Source: Clostridia bacterium (GTDB lineage: Bacteria > Bacillota > Clostridia > Oscillospirales > Acutalibacteraceae). From it: a stretch of 64,000 nucleotides of DNA. The notes under the pieces are model-generated. The model searched no databases, was not told the DNA's origin, and saw only the letters and a list, made by a program, of their open reading frames with translations. The stretch is from NCBI GenBank assembly GCA_024404025.1, contig JAKSQP010000002.1, positions 62,001 through 126,000 on the forward strand. The letters are read 5' to 3'. The translations under genes and the position numbers were made by a program. This document shows, in pieces, positions 24,173 through 36,780 of the stretch (positions within the stretch are counted from its first letter, which is position 1; each line of letters begins with the position of its first letter).

Positions 24173-25717
24173 GTGAGCGAATTGTCAAAAAAAGAAAACA
24201 AATACTCTGAGCCTTCAAATTCCGTTTCAAAAACGCGTTATGTTACCCCGATTGAATACATAAGCATCGGTTTATCAAGAATCGGCGGAATGTTTTCAAC
24301 GACCTTAACAGGTACTCTTGCAACGGCTTTCCTTCACGAGCTGTATTTCGGACCTGCGGGCGTTGATTCAAACGCAATAGCCGCAAAAATGGCTGTTCAA
24401 TCAACAATAACAACAATTGCCGGTATTCTTATCGGTCTTCTTTCCGGCGTTCTTGTTCAGAAATGGAAAACAAAGCTCGGTCACTATCGCCAGTGGTATT
24501 TTATCAACCTCATTCCGATGTTTGCTCTGACCGTTCTTTATTTCTGGGTTCCTTCGGATTGGTCAATTGAAAAAATGACCTACTGGAGATACGGAATCGC
24601 TCTTGCTCAAACGATTTTCAATGCGTTCAACACTCTTTCGCAGAATCTCGTTCAGATCATCTCTCCCGATCCGAAAGAAAAGAAAACAATTGCAACTTGC
24701 TGGCAGCTCTTCTATTATATCGGCTACGGCGGAGCATATCTTGCAACAATGATTTACGGCAAAATCAGCGACGACAAAAACGCAATGTATATGCGCCTTG
24801 CAATCGTTGCAGCCGTTGTTGCTGCATTCGGCAACCTTATGTGCGGTATCTTCTGCAAAGAAAGACTCGAAATTCAGCAGGAAGCAAAAAAAGGCGCCGT
24901 TACAAAGGATTTACTCAAGCTTTTCAAATATAGAAATTATCGCTGCTATCAGTATACGACCTTTATCAATGTTTTTGCCAATCTCGGAAAAATGAGCACA
25001 TATCTTGCTGCTATAACAGTCGGATCATCAAACAATCTTCTTTTAACCCTGCCGACTGCAGCAGGTACCGTTGTAGGCAACCTTATCACGACAAAAATTT
25101 CAAAGAAATATGAACCCACAAAGCTTCTCCGTTTTGCCGGCTACTATTCGGTTGTTTCAGCCTGCCTTGTTTTCGGAATCGCATTCGTAGAGGCACAGAT
25201 GAACATTCTTTTCTTTGAGGGATGGACAAAGTGGTTCTTCTATATTTTCTATTTCTTCTTCGGCATCGGTGTCGGCATTCAGGAACTTTCGCTCTCTCAT
25301 TTCAACGTTGAATATTTCGATTATCTTGAATATGAAACAGGCTCCCGTATGGAAGCTGTTCAGGGCATCATTCCCGGATGGATAAACACCGGTATCGGCT
25401 ACATTAAAGAAGTTTCCATTCCGTTTATGATCGCATGGGTAGGCTATGAATCAAGCGAAGTCGGCAACCTCGTTGAAACTATGAAGGCAAAGCCGAATTA
25501 TATGTCAACCTGCCTCTGGATTCTTGCGTTCCTTGTTTTCGGCTATGCAATTGCAACCCTCGGCAGAGGTCTTCTTCTCAAATTCATGTATGACATTGAA
25601 GGCGAAAAGAAGGTTAAAATGTATGAAGAGCTTGCAAAGATGAGAGCCGAAAAAGGCACAACAATCAACATTGAAGATGTTGATTCCGAAAATATTTCCG
25701 TTTCGACAAACGAATAA
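24173..25717 (+). CDS. MFS transporter of the GPH (MelB-like) family
   Basis: 514-residue, 12-helix cation symporter of the glycoside-pentoside-hexuronide branch of the major facilitator superfamily. The branch motif is seen in FDYLEYETGSRMEAVQGI (about residues 382-400), equivalent to the DYxExxTGxRxE of MelB. N- and C-terminal tails are hydrophilic. The start is a GTG at 24173 close behind a promoter; a TTG at 24182 is also possible because AAGTGAG could be its ribosome binding site. It is followed after 31 nt by a phosphatase-like gene and then a GDPD, so its cargo may be a phosphodiester or glycoside rather than a simple sugar. Confidence 0.85.
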   Translation: MSELSKKENKYSEPSNSVSKTRYVTPIEYISIGLSRIGGMFSTTLTGTLATAFLHELYFGPAGVDSNAIAAKMAVQSTITTIAGILIGLLSGVLVQKWKTKLGHYRQWYFINLIPMFALTVLYFWVPSDWSIEKMTYWRYGIALAQTIFNAFNTLSQNLVQIISPDPKEKKTIATCWQLFYYIGYGGAYLATMIYGKISDDKNAMYMRLAIVAAVVAAFGNLMCGIFCKERLEIQQEAKKGAVTKDLLKLFKYRNYRCYQYTTFINVFANLGKMSTYLAAITVGSSNNLLLTLPTAAGTVVGNLITTKISKKYEPTKLLRFAGYYSVVSACLVFGIAFVEAQMNILFFEGWTKWFFYIFYFFFGIGVGIQELSLSHFNVEYFDYLEYETGSRMEAVQGIIPGWINTGIGYIKEVSIPFMIAWVGYESSEVGNLVETMKAKPNYMSTCLWILAFLVFGYAIATLGRGLLLKFMYDIEGEKKVKMYEELAKMRAEKGTTINIEDVDSENISVSTNE

Positions 25718-25748
25718 AAATCTTATTTAAAAAGTTTCGGAGGCATTT

Positions 25749-26561
25749 ATGTCTGATTTATACAGCGGCATCTGCATTTCTTCGGTATGCGCAACAACAA
25801 TGAAAATGTTTGAAATGGATATTCCCGAAGAAATCGCTTCGCCCGATAAAACAATTGTTTCTCTTAAGGAAAAGCTTCTCGGAGATAAGCCCGTTGACAG
25901 AGCGGTGATTTATAATCCCGATGCGGTAGGTCTTTGGCTCTATATGAAATATACCGATATGTTTTCGGGCGTTTCAACAAGGTCTTCGCTCGCTCTTCCG
26001 AGGCTTTCGGTTATGCCGAGCGTTACTCCCGTCTGCTTCGCTTCGATGTATTCAGGAGTTATGCCGGATGTTCACGGAATAAAAAAATATGAAAAACCCG
26101 TTCTGACGGTCAAAACTCTGTTTGACAGATTCATTCAGAACGGAAAAAAATCCGCAATAGTTTCAACTTCAGGTGACAGCATTTCAAAAATTTTCCTTGA
26201 AAGGGAAATGGATTATTTCATCTTTGATTCCGTTGAAGAGGTAAACAGAAAAGCCGATGAACTGATTGATGAAGATTGCTATGACCTTATCGTTATTTAT
26301 AACGGAAATTACGATTCAACAATGCACAAATTCGGCCCCGAATCGCCCGAATCTCTCTCGGCTCTTGAGATGAATAACGCATATTATTCTGCTCTGACAG
26401 ATAAAATCAGAACGCAGTGGAAAAATCACAATGTTTTCTGCGGCTATTGTCCCGACCACGGCTGCCACGAAATTGATGGTGAATGCGGCTCTCACGGACT
26501 TGATATGCAGGAGGATATGAATGTTATCCATTTTTACGGCGTCTATCCCGCAGCCGAATAA
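25749..26561 (+). CDS. Alkaline phosphatase superfamily (type I phosphodiesterase/pyrophosphatase-like) protein
   Basis: 270-residue protein of the nucleotide pyrophosphatase/phosphodiesterase-like branch of the alkaline phosphatase superfamily. The nucleophile motif is MPSVTPVCFASMYSGVMPDVHGI-like (T in SVTP near residue 94), later DLIVIYNGNYDSTMHKFGP supplies a metal-site Asp/His region and CPDHGCHE plus GSHG supply the last ligands. It is shorter than most relatives (about 400) and has no signal peptide, so it acts in the cytoplasm. Between a GPH transporter and a GDPD, it probably removes phosphate from, or splits, an imported organophosphate; the substrate is inferred only from context. 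Confidence 0.8.
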   Translation: MSDLYSGICISSVCATTMKMFEMDIPEEIASPDKTIVSLKEKLLGDKPVDRAVIYNPDAVGLWLYMKYTDMFSGVSTRSSLALPRLSVMPSVTPVCFASMYSGVMPDVHGIKKYEKPVLTVKTLFDRFIQNGKKSAIVSTSGDSISKIFLEREMDYFIFDSVEEVNRKADELIDEDCYDLIVIYNGNYDSTMHKFGPESPESLSALEMNNAYYSALTDKIRTQWKNHNVFCGYCPDHGCHEIDGECGSHGLDMQEDMNVIHFYGVYPAAE

Positions 26562-26575
26562 AGGAGAAAGAGAAA

Positions 26576-27334
26576 ATGACAAACTGCAAAATTATTTCTC
26601 ATAGAGGAGCAAATAAACAGGCTCCGCAAAACACTATGCCGGCATTTGAAAAATCGCTTGAAATCGGCGTTGACGGTTTCGAAAACGATGTTCACCTTAC
26701 AAAAGACGGTATCCCCGTTGTTTGCCACAATTACACAATTGACGAAACCTCAAACGGCATGGGAAAAATAGCCTCAATGACTCTTGAAGAGCTTCGCTCA
26801 TACGATTTCGGCAGCTATTTTCACGACAATTTCAAAGGTACGAAAATTCCTACTCTCGAAGAATTTCTTACCCTCTGCGAAACCGCTGATATCGAAATAA
26901 TGAACATTGAGCTGAAAACACCCGAAAACGGCGAAAAGGATATTGTTAAAAAGACAATTGATGCCGTTAAGGCCCACGGTCTTTTTGACAAACTTCTCAT
27001 TTCAAGCTTCAGCCCTGATCTGCTCGTTGAATGCAAAGCTGTTGACCCCGAATGCAAAACCGGATTTCTTTACAGCCCGAACGAAAAAATCGCTTTTGAA
27101 AAGATGGTTTTCGGATATGTTGATTTTGCGAAGAAAATAGGAGCAGATTATCTTCATCCGCATTATTCAATGGTCAACAAGCGCTATGTAAGCAAGCTTC
27201 ACGAAAACGGCATAAAAGTCAATGTCTGGACCGTTGACAAACCCGAAACGGCGTTAAGAATGCTCAAATGCGGCGTTGACGGCATTATTACCAATGTTCC
27301 CGATGTAATGAATGCCATTGTTGAAAGATTTTAA
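26576..27334 (+). CDS. Glycerophosphodiester phosphodiesterase
   Basis: 252-residue cytoplasmic GDPD (UgpQ-like) that hydrolyses glycerophosphodiesters to glycerol 3-phosphate plus an alcohol. All catalytic landmarks are visible: HRGANKQAPQNTMPAF near residue 7, FENDVHLTKDGIPVVCHN near 38 (E, D and H metal and acid-base residues), and NIELKTPE near 112. No signal peptide. It follows the phosphatase-like gene by 14 nt with its own AAAGGAG-type site and ends the operon at a strong terminator. Confidence 0.92.
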   Translation: MTNCKIISHRGANKQAPQNTMPAFEKSLEIGVDGFENDVHLTKDGIPVVCHNYTIDETSNGMGKIASMTLEELRSYDFGSYFHDNFKGTKIPTLEEFLTLCETADIEIMNIELKTPENGEKDIVKKTIDAVKAHGLFDKLLISSFSPDLLVECKAVDPECKTGFLYSPNEKIAFEKMVFGYVDFAKKIGADYLHPHYSMVNKRYVSKLHENGIKVNVWTVDKPETALRMLKCGVDGIITNVPDVMNAIVERF

Positions 27335-27343
27335 AATTCCTCT

Positions 27344-27372
27344 ATGCAGTCTGTTTTCAGACTGCATTTTTT
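27344..27372 (+). terminator. Terminator after the GDPD gene
   Basis: ATGCAGTCTG and CAGACTGCAT around TTTT, followed by five T. Confidence 0.9.
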
Positions 27373-27383
27373 AAACATTTTTG

Positions 27384-27412
27384 TTGAAAACGGATAACCG
27401 ATGTGGTATAAT
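27384..27412 (+). promoter_or_regulatory. Promoter of the tsaE-tsaB-rpiB-upp operon
   Basis: TTGAAA (27384-27389), 17-nt spacer, TATAAT (27407-27412). It lies inside the longest ORF, so that ORF cannot be the real gene start. Confidence 0.75.
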
Positions 27413-27430
27413 GCCATAAGGTGGTATAGT

Positions 27431-27877
27431 ATGGCAAAATATAAATCCGAAAGCGCATTGCAGACTGAAAAAATCGGAAATATTCTCGCAAAATCCATTC
27501 CTTACGGCTCGGTTGTTGCAATGTTCGGTGACCTCGGAGCGGGCAAAACCGCATTCACAAGAGGCTTCACAAAGGGAATGGGCATAAGCTGCGATGTCAG
27601 CAGCCCGACATTCGCTCTTGTAAATGAATACAGAGGCGATAAAAAAACTCTTTATCATTTTGATATGTATCGCATATCGGGATGGGATGACCTTTATTCA
27701 ACCGGATATTTTGATTATCTTGACGAAGGCGCAAGCCTTATAATCGAATGGAGCGAAAATATCGAAGCGGTGCTTCCGGAGGACTGTGTCAGAGTTACCA
27801 TCGAAAAAACAGAAAATACAGATGAAAGAATCATTGAAATAATCGGAGCTGAATTACTTGAAAATCCTTTCGATTGA
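27431..27877 (+). CDS. tsaE: tRNA threonylcarbamoyladenosine biosynthesis ATPase TsaE
   Basis: 148-residue P-loop ATPase that works with TsaB and TsaD to place the t6A modification at position 37 of ANN-decoding tRNAs. Walker A is GDLGAGKT at residues 33-40; SSPTFALVNEY and YHFDMYRI are family motifs; IIEWSEN near 113 is the C-terminal signature. The ATG at 27431 has AGGTGG 7 nt upstream, and the ten-codon longer ORF overlaps the promoter, so the shorter form is used. It overlaps tsaB by 20 nt. tsaD is not in the window. Confidence 0.95.
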   Translation: MAKYKSESALQTEKIGNILAKSIPYGSVVAMFGDLGAGKTAFTRGFTKGMGISCDVSSPTFALVNEYRGDKKTLYHFDMYRISGWDDLYSTGYFDYLDEGASLIIEWSENIEAVLPEDCVRVTIEKTENTDERIIEIIGAELLENPFD

Positions 27878-28559
27878 TTCATCGGCAAAATCCGCAAGCG
27901 CTGCGCTGACAGACGGAAAGCACCTTATAAGCGAATGTTTCGTCAACACTGCGCTTACTCACAGCAGAACTTTAATGCCGATGATTGATAATATGTTAAA
28001 ACAATCAGATACAGATTTTTCAGAGATAGATGCTTTCTGCGTCAGCGCCGGTCCTGGCTCTTTTACGGGCATAAGAATCGGAGTTGCGGCAATAAAGGGT
28101 CTTGCTCTCTCAAACAACAAACCGTGCGCCGGTGTTTCAACACTTGAAGCCATGGCTTATAATTTTACGGATGAAAATTGCATTGTCTGCTCTGCAATGG
28201 ATGCAAGATGCAGCCAGGTTTATAATGCGATTTTCAGATGCGAAAACGGCGTTGTGTCAAGGCTTTGCGAAGACAGAGCTTTGCCGATAAGCGAGCTGCT
28301 CAAAGAGCTTGAAAGTTATAACGAAACGGTATATTTTGCGGGCGACGGAGCCGAAATATGCTTCAAGGCATACGAAAACAAGCCCGAGAATATAAAGCTT
28401 TCTTCCGAAAACAGAAGATTTCAGAGAGCATACGGAGTTGCTCTCGCCGCAAATGAACACAGCGAATTATTTCAGGATTCGGCATTACTTGCGCCTGTTT
28501 ATTTAAGACTCCCGCAGGCCGAACGAGAATTAAAAATCAGAAAAGGAGAAAAAATATGA
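27858..28559 (+). CDS. tsaB: tRNA threonylcarbamoyladenosine biosynthesis protein TsaB
   Basis: 233-residue ASKHA-fold scaffold that dimerises with TsaD in t6A synthesis. The motif VSAGPGSFTGIRIGVAAIKG near residue 60 and ILSIDSSAKSASAAL at the N-terminus are diagnostic. Start is a TTG at 27858 with GGAG upstream, inside the tsaE coding end. The tsaE-tsaB pairing is standard in Firmicutes. It ends in an ATGA overlap with rpiB. Confidence 0.95.
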   Translation: MKILSIDSSAKSASAALTDGKHLISECFVNTALTHSRTLMPMIDNMLKQSDTDFSEIDAFCVSAGPGSFTGIRIGVAAIKGLALSNNKPCAGVSTLEAMAYNFTDENCIVCSAMDARCSQVYNAIFRCENGVVSRLCEDRALPISELLKELESYNETVYFAGDGAEICFKAYENKPENIKLSSENRRFQRAYGVALAANEHSELFQDSALLAPVYLRLPQAERELKIRKGEKI

Positions 28560-28999
28560 TAGCTATTGGCTGCGATCACGGCGGATTTGAACTTAAAGAA
28601 GCCGTAAAAAAACATCTTGATGAAAGAAAAATCGAATATAAGGATTTCGGAACTTATTCTGCCGATTCCTGCGACTATGCCGTTTTTGCAGAGAAAGCCG
28701 CAAGAGCAGTTGCCGGCGGCGAATGCGAAAGAGGTCTTCTTTTCTGCGGAACCGGTGTCGGCATTTCGATGGCCGCAAACAAAGTCAGAGGCATCCGTGC
28801 CTGCTGCTGCTCGGATAAATTCTCTGCCGAAATGACAAGACTTCACAACGATGCAAATATGCTTTGCCTCGGCGGCAGAGTTGTCAGCGCAGAAAAAGCA
28901 ATTGAGCTTGTTGATATTTTCCTTGATACGGAATTCAGCGGTGAAGAGCGTCACATAAGAAGAATCGCTCAGATCACCGACCTTGAAAACAGATTTTAA
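28556..28999 (+). CDS. rpiB: Ribose-5-phosphate isomerase B
   Basis: 147-residue RpiB/LacAB-type isomerase that interconverts ribose 5-phosphate and ribulose 5-phosphate in the pentose phosphate pathway. GCDHGGFELKE (residues 5-15) carries the D7-H8 pair, C64 in FCGTGVGISM is the catalytic base, and HNDANMLCLGGR binds phosphate. The ribosome binding site AAAAGGAG lies within the end of tsaB. In the clostridial arrangement rpiB is next to upp, as here. Confidence 0.95.
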   Translation: MIAIGCDHGGFELKEAVKKHLDERKIEYKDFGTYSADSCDYAVFAEKAARAVAGGECERGLLFCGTGVGISMAANKVRGIRACCCSDKFSAEMTRLHNDANMLCLGGRVVSAEKAIELVDIFLDTEFSGEERHIRRIAQITDLENRF

Positions 29000-29030
29000 T
29001 TTTTAGGTTTATATATGGAGGTATTTTAAA

Positions 29031-29660
29031 ATGGCAAAAGTTATAGTTATGGATCATCCTCTTATTCAGCACAAGCTTTCGATTCTCAGAAACGAGAAGA
29101 CCGGATCAAAAGAATTCCGTGCTCTCGTCAGCGAAATTGCAACGCTTATCTGCTATGAAGCAACAAGAGATCTTCCGCTCAAAGAAGTTGAAACAAAAAC
29201 ACCGGTTGCCGTAGCAAAAACGAAGGTTATTGCCGGCAAAAAGCTTGCTTTCGTTCCAATTCTCAGAGCAGGTCTCGGAATGGTAGACGGCGTTCTCGCA
29301 CTTGTTCCGTCCGCAAGAGTCGGCCATATCGGTCTTTACAGAGATCCTGAAACTCTCAAGCCTGTTGAATATTACTGCAAGCTCCCCGCAGACATCGAAG
29401 AGCGTGAGGTTATCGTTCTCGATCCCATGCTTGCAACCGGCGGCTCGGCAATTGACGCTATTTCGCAGATCAAGCTCCGTGGACCGAAAACAATTAAATT
29501 TATGGGCATCATTGCCGCTCCCGAAGGACTTGAAGCCCTTAAAAAAGCTCATCCCGATGTTGAAATTTATGTTGCAGCTCTTGACGATCATCTCAATGAG
29601 CACGGCTATATCGTTCCCGGTCTCGGCGACGCAGGCGACAGAATTTTCGGTACAAAATAA
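29031..29660 (+). CDS. upp: Uracil phosphoribosyltransferase
   Basis: 209-residue enzyme that makes UMP from uracil and PRPP (pyrimidine salvage). PRPP loop [14 protein letters not shown] near residue 127, [17 protein letters not shown] at the N-terminus, and a C-terminal uracil-binding [13 protein letters not shown] are all intact. ATG preceded by TGGAGG. Last gene of the operon that starts with tsaE; a strong terminator follows. Confidence 0.97.
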   Translation: MAKVIVMDHPLIQHKLSILRNEKTGSKEFRALVSEIATLICYEATRDLPLKEVETKTPVAVAKTKVIAGKKLAFVPILRAGLGMVDGVLALVPSARVGHIGLYRDPETLKPVEYYCKLPADIEEREVIVLDPMLATGGSAIDAISQIKLRGPKTIKFMGIIAAPEGLEALKKAHPDVEIYVAALDDHLNEHGYIVPGLGDAGDRIFGTK

Positions 29661-29676
29661 TAAAATATTTATATTT

Positions 29677-29706
29677 AAGCTGATGGATTTTTCCGTCAGC
29701 TTTTTT
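29677..29706 (+). terminator. Terminator of upp
   Basis: An 11-bp stem with one G-U pair (29677-29687 with 29692-29702 approximately) and TTTT loop, running into six T. Confidence 0.85.
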
Positions 29707-29710
29707 GCAT

Positions 29711-29749
29711 AAAAACTGCGTTCAACCAGTTAGGCTGAACGCAGTTTTT
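29711..29749. terminator. Bidirectional terminator, downstream of the beta-galactosidase gene
   Basis: A 14-bp stem (29711-29724 with 29736-29749) with an 11-nt loop and A/T tails on both sides lies 43 nt past the stop of the minus-strand lacZ-like gene. Confidence 0.85.
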
Positions 29750-29792
29750 TGTTTTGATAACAATGTTCTGAAACGCAAAGCATTTCAGGTTC

Positions 29793-34194
<4,402 letters not shown>

Positions 34195-34287
34195 GAAAAA
34201 CACCCTTTCTTATTTATTTATCCAATCTAAATTATTATATTACAAATAAACAGAAAAATAAAGTAAATTTTGATATTTTTTCGGGTA

Positions 34288-34314
34288 ACGGCAAAAAAAT
34301 TTAATCATAAAATG
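34288..34314 (+). promoter_or_regulatory. Sigma-K-like promoter of dpaAB
   Basis: AC at 34288-34289, 16-nt spacer, CATAAAATG at 34306-34314. This fits the sigma-K pattern (AC, 16-17 nt, CATANNNTA) except for the last base. The orthologous spoVF operon of Bacillus subtilis is sigma-K dependent. A motif this short can arise by chance. Confidence 0.4.
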
Positions 34315-34336
34315 TTAATGTCAATCGTGAGGAACA

Positions 34337-34365
34337 TTGCTTCATAAACCGGTTTTATGAAGCAA
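34337..34365 (+). promoter_or_regulatory. Leader hairpin before dpaA
   Basis: TTGCTTCATAAA and its exact inverse form a 12-bp stem around CCGGT, ending 5 nt before the AAGGAGG ribosome binding site. It has no T tract, so it is a leader structure or an operator rather than a terminator. Confidence 0.5.
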
Positions 34366-34384
34366 CAGCCAAGGAGGCATTTTT

Positions 34385-35236
34385 TTGAACGGAATAAAAA
34401 ACATTTCCTTTATCGGCGGCGACAAAAGGCAGATTTATATGCAGAGCTTTTTCGAAAATCTCGGATATAAAACCGAAGCCTTTGCCGCAAACGGCAGCGA
34501 ACGAATAAACAAATCAATTATAAGTAATTCTGATGCCGTGATATTTCCGCTGCCTGTAACAGATAAATCCGGAAACATATCTTCAAATTCGGAAATAAAA
34601 TACAAAATAACCGATATTGCCGGATTGATCACCGAAAAAACGATTGTTTTCGGCGGAATGTTAAGCGAAAAAAACAAGCAATTATTTTCTGAAAAAAGAA
34701 TAAAAGTTTATGATTATTTTGCAAGAGAAGATGTTGCGATAAGGAACGCCGTTCCGACTGTTCAGGGTATACTCAAAACAATTTTCAACAATATTGATTA
34801 TACTCTTTTCTCAAGCAAATGTGCGGTTTTCGGCTTTGGAAGAATCGGCAAGGCCATTGCCGATGCGCTGTTTGCTCTCGGCGCAGATGTAACCGTTTTT
34901 GTAAGAAAGGAATCAGACGTTGCACTTATCGGAGCAAAGCGCCTGAACGCTTGCAAAATAAGCGAAAAAAACAATATTATCAGCGCTTTTGATATTATTA
35001 TAAATACCGTTCCGGCGATGATGATAGATAAAAGCACTCTTTTGAAAGTCAGCAAAAATGTTCTGATTATTGATGTTGCATCGGCACCTTACGGAGTTGA
35101 TTTTGCCGAAGCGGAAAAAGAGGGGATAAAAGCAATGCTCTGCCCTTCGCTTCCCGGAAAAACCGCTCCGGTTTCAGCCGGAAAGATTCTTGCCCGTGGA
35201 ATTCTGAATATTATGAAGGAGGAAGGATATGAATAA
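34385..35236 (+). CDS. dpaA: Dipicolinate synthase subunit A
   Basis: 283-residue subunit of the enzyme that oxidises dihydrodipicolinate to dipicolinic acid, the calcium chelator of the spore core; made in the mother cell late in sporulation. Two nucleotide-binding-like halves: FIGGDKRQIYM at the N-terminus and a second Rossmann motif CAVFGFGRIGKAIADAL near residue 150, related to NAD-dependent hydroxyacid dehydrogenases. Start is a TTG 8 nt behind a perfect AAGGAGG. It overlaps dpaB by 8 nt. Confidence 0.93.
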   Translation: MNGIKNISFIGGDKRQIYMQSFFENLGYKTEAFAANGSERINKSIISNSDAVIFPLPVTDKSGNISSNSEIKYKITDIAGLITEKTIVFGGMLSEKNKQLFSEKRIKVYDYFAREDVAIRNAVPTVQGILKTIFNNIDYTLFSSKCAVFGFGRIGKAIADALFALGADVTVFVRKESDVALIGAKRLNACKISEKNNIISAFDIIINTVPAMMIDKSTLLKVSKNVLIIDVASAPYGVDFAEAEKEGIKAMLCPSLPGKTAPVSAGKILARGILNIMKEEGYE

Positions 35237-35801
35237 GAAAAAACTTGTTTTTGCAATGTGCGGTTCATTCTGTACTTTTAAGGATGCCATTGAGCAGATG
35301 GAACAACTTGCAGACGAATATGAGATTTTTCCCGTTATGTCATTCAATGCGGCGATTACAGATACAAGATTCGGAAAAGCAGAGGAATTCATAAACAAAG
35401 TTGAAAACATAAGTCATAAAAAAGTTATAAAACGAATTGAAGATGCCGAGCCGATAGGTCCGTCAATCAAACCGGACATAATGCTGATTGAGCCCTGCAC
35501 GGGCAACACGCTTGCAAAGCTCGCAAACGGCATCGCAGATACTCCCGTGACGCTTGCCGCCAAAGCACATCTGCGCAACGATAAACCACTTCTTATTGCG
35601 GTTTCAACAAACGATGCGCTCGCATCCGCAGCCAAAAATATCGGTTTTCTCTTAAATAATAAAAACATCTTTTTTGTGCCGTTTGCTCAGGATGATTTTG
35701 AAAAAAAACCGAGGTCCGCCATATCGGATTTTACCCTCACGGGAAAAGCTGTTGAAGCTGCAATTGACGGCAAACAGCTTCAGCCTATAATTTTCGGATA
35801 A
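35229..35801 (+). CDS. dpaB: Dipicolinate synthase subunit B
   Basis: 190-residue flavoprotein-family partner of DpaA (SpoVFB). LVFAMCGSFCTFKD at the N-terminus, PCTGNTLAKLANGIADTPVTLA near residue 88, and a C-terminal VPFAQDDFEKKPRS segment are characteristic of the family. The ATG overlaps the end of dpaA and uses GAAGGA as ribosome binding site. Having both subunits means this organism makes DPA by the SpoVF route rather than with the Etf-type substitute used by some clostridia. Confidence 0.95.
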   Translation: MNKKKLVFAMCGSFCTFKDAIEQMEQLADEYEIFPVMSFNAAITDTRFGKAEEFINKVENISHKKVIKRIEDAEPIGPSIKPDIMLIEPCTGNTLAKLANGIADTPVTLAAKAHLRNDKPLLIAVSTNDALASAAKNIGFLLNNKNIFFVPFAQDDFEKKPRSAISDFTLTGKAVEAAIDGKQLQPIIFG

Positions 35802-35923
35802 ATCCGAATCAAGCTTGAATACGGTATTTTTCCGCCTGACTGCGTAATCGTCATTGCAAGGCACCAAGTCTTGCCGCTTCATCTTCATTGTCATACGAAA
35901 AAATATCTCGTGGTCAAAACATT

Positions 35924-35951
35924 AATATCCGCATCGAAAGGTGCGGATATT
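35924..35951. terminator. Hairpin between dpaB and tmk
   Basis: AATATCCGCA and TGCGGATATT pair with an 8-nt loop. Only a weak T tract follows, so termination of dpaAB here is possible but not certain. The rest of 35802-36014 shows no gene. Confidence 0.45.
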
Positions 35952-35975
35952 CTGATATAAATTGGTTAATAATAC

Positions 35976-36004
35976 TTGAAATAGAAACAAATATTTGATA
36001 TACT
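35976..36004 (+). promoter_or_regulatory. Promoter of the tmk operon
   Basis: TTGAAA (35976-35981), 17-nt spacer, TATACT (35999-36004). The expected transcript start near 36011 argues against the ATG at 36015. Confidence 0.65.
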
Positions 36005-36035
36005 GTTAATAATTATGAGTTATTATGGAGGCAGT

Positions 36036-36704
36036 ATGAACGGCAAACTTATTGTTATAGAAGGGCTTGACGGAAGCGGCAAATCCACCCAGGAAGAGCT
36101 TCTGAAAAAAAGACTTGATGAAATCGGCATAAAATTCAATTTTATCAAGCTTCCGAATTATGATGATCCTGCCTGCGGACTTGTTAAAATGTATCTTGCA
36201 GGAAGATTCGGCACCAATCCTTCTGATGTCAACGCCTATGCGGCGTCTTCGTTCTATGCGGTTGACAGATATGTAAGCTATAACTGCTATTGGAAAGAAC
36301 AGTATCTTAACGGAGAGCTTTTCCTTGCAGACAGATATACTACCTCAAACGCCTATCATCAGCTCACAAAAACTCCTCGTGAGGATTGGGATAAATATCT
36401 TGAATGGCTTGAAGATTTTGAATATGTAAAGCTCGGCATCCCGAAGCCCGATGCGGTTATTTATCTCGATATGCCGATTGATATTTCCCAGAAGCTTATG
36501 ACAGGCAGATATAAAGGCGACGAAAGTAAAAAGGATATTCACGAAAAAGATGTTGAATATCTCAACAAGTGCCGCATAGCCGCCGATTATTCCTGCCGAA
36601 AACTCGGCTGGAGCAGAATCGAATGCGGAAAAGACGGACAACCTTATCCCGTTGAAAATATTTCCGAAAAAATATTCAAAGAGGTTATGAAAGTTATAAA
36701 ATAA
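36036..36704 (+). CDS. tmk: Thymidylate kinase (deoxynucleoside kinase-like)
   Basis: 222-residue P-loop kinase that phosphorylates dTMP to dTDP. P-loop EGLDGSGKSTQEE at residues 9-20, DRYTTSNAYHQ near 105 for the nucleobase, and a lid region ESKKDIHEKDVEYL. The upstream ATG at 36015 gives seven more residues but would overlap the transcript start; the ATG at 36036 lies 4 nt behind TGGAGG. Tmk annotation is likely; the family overlaps with deoxynucleoside kinases and another tmk may exist elsewhere. Confidence 0.85.
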   Translation: MNGKLIVIEGLDGSGKSTQEELLKKRLDEIGIKFNFIKLPNYDDPACGLVKMYLAGRFGTNPSDVNAYAASSFYAVDRYVSYNCYWKEQYLNGELFLADRYTTSNAYHQLTKTPREDWDKYLEWLEDFEYVKLGIPKPDAVIYLDMPIDISQKLMTGRYKGDESKKDIHEKDVEYLNKCRIAADYSCRKLGWSRIECGKDGQPYPVENISEKIFKEVMKVIK

Positions 36705-36780
36705 ATCTGTAAAGTTGTTTTGCCTTACACAATTTTTGCGTAAAGCCAGATGCCTTTACACCGTTCAAAAGGAGAAAATT

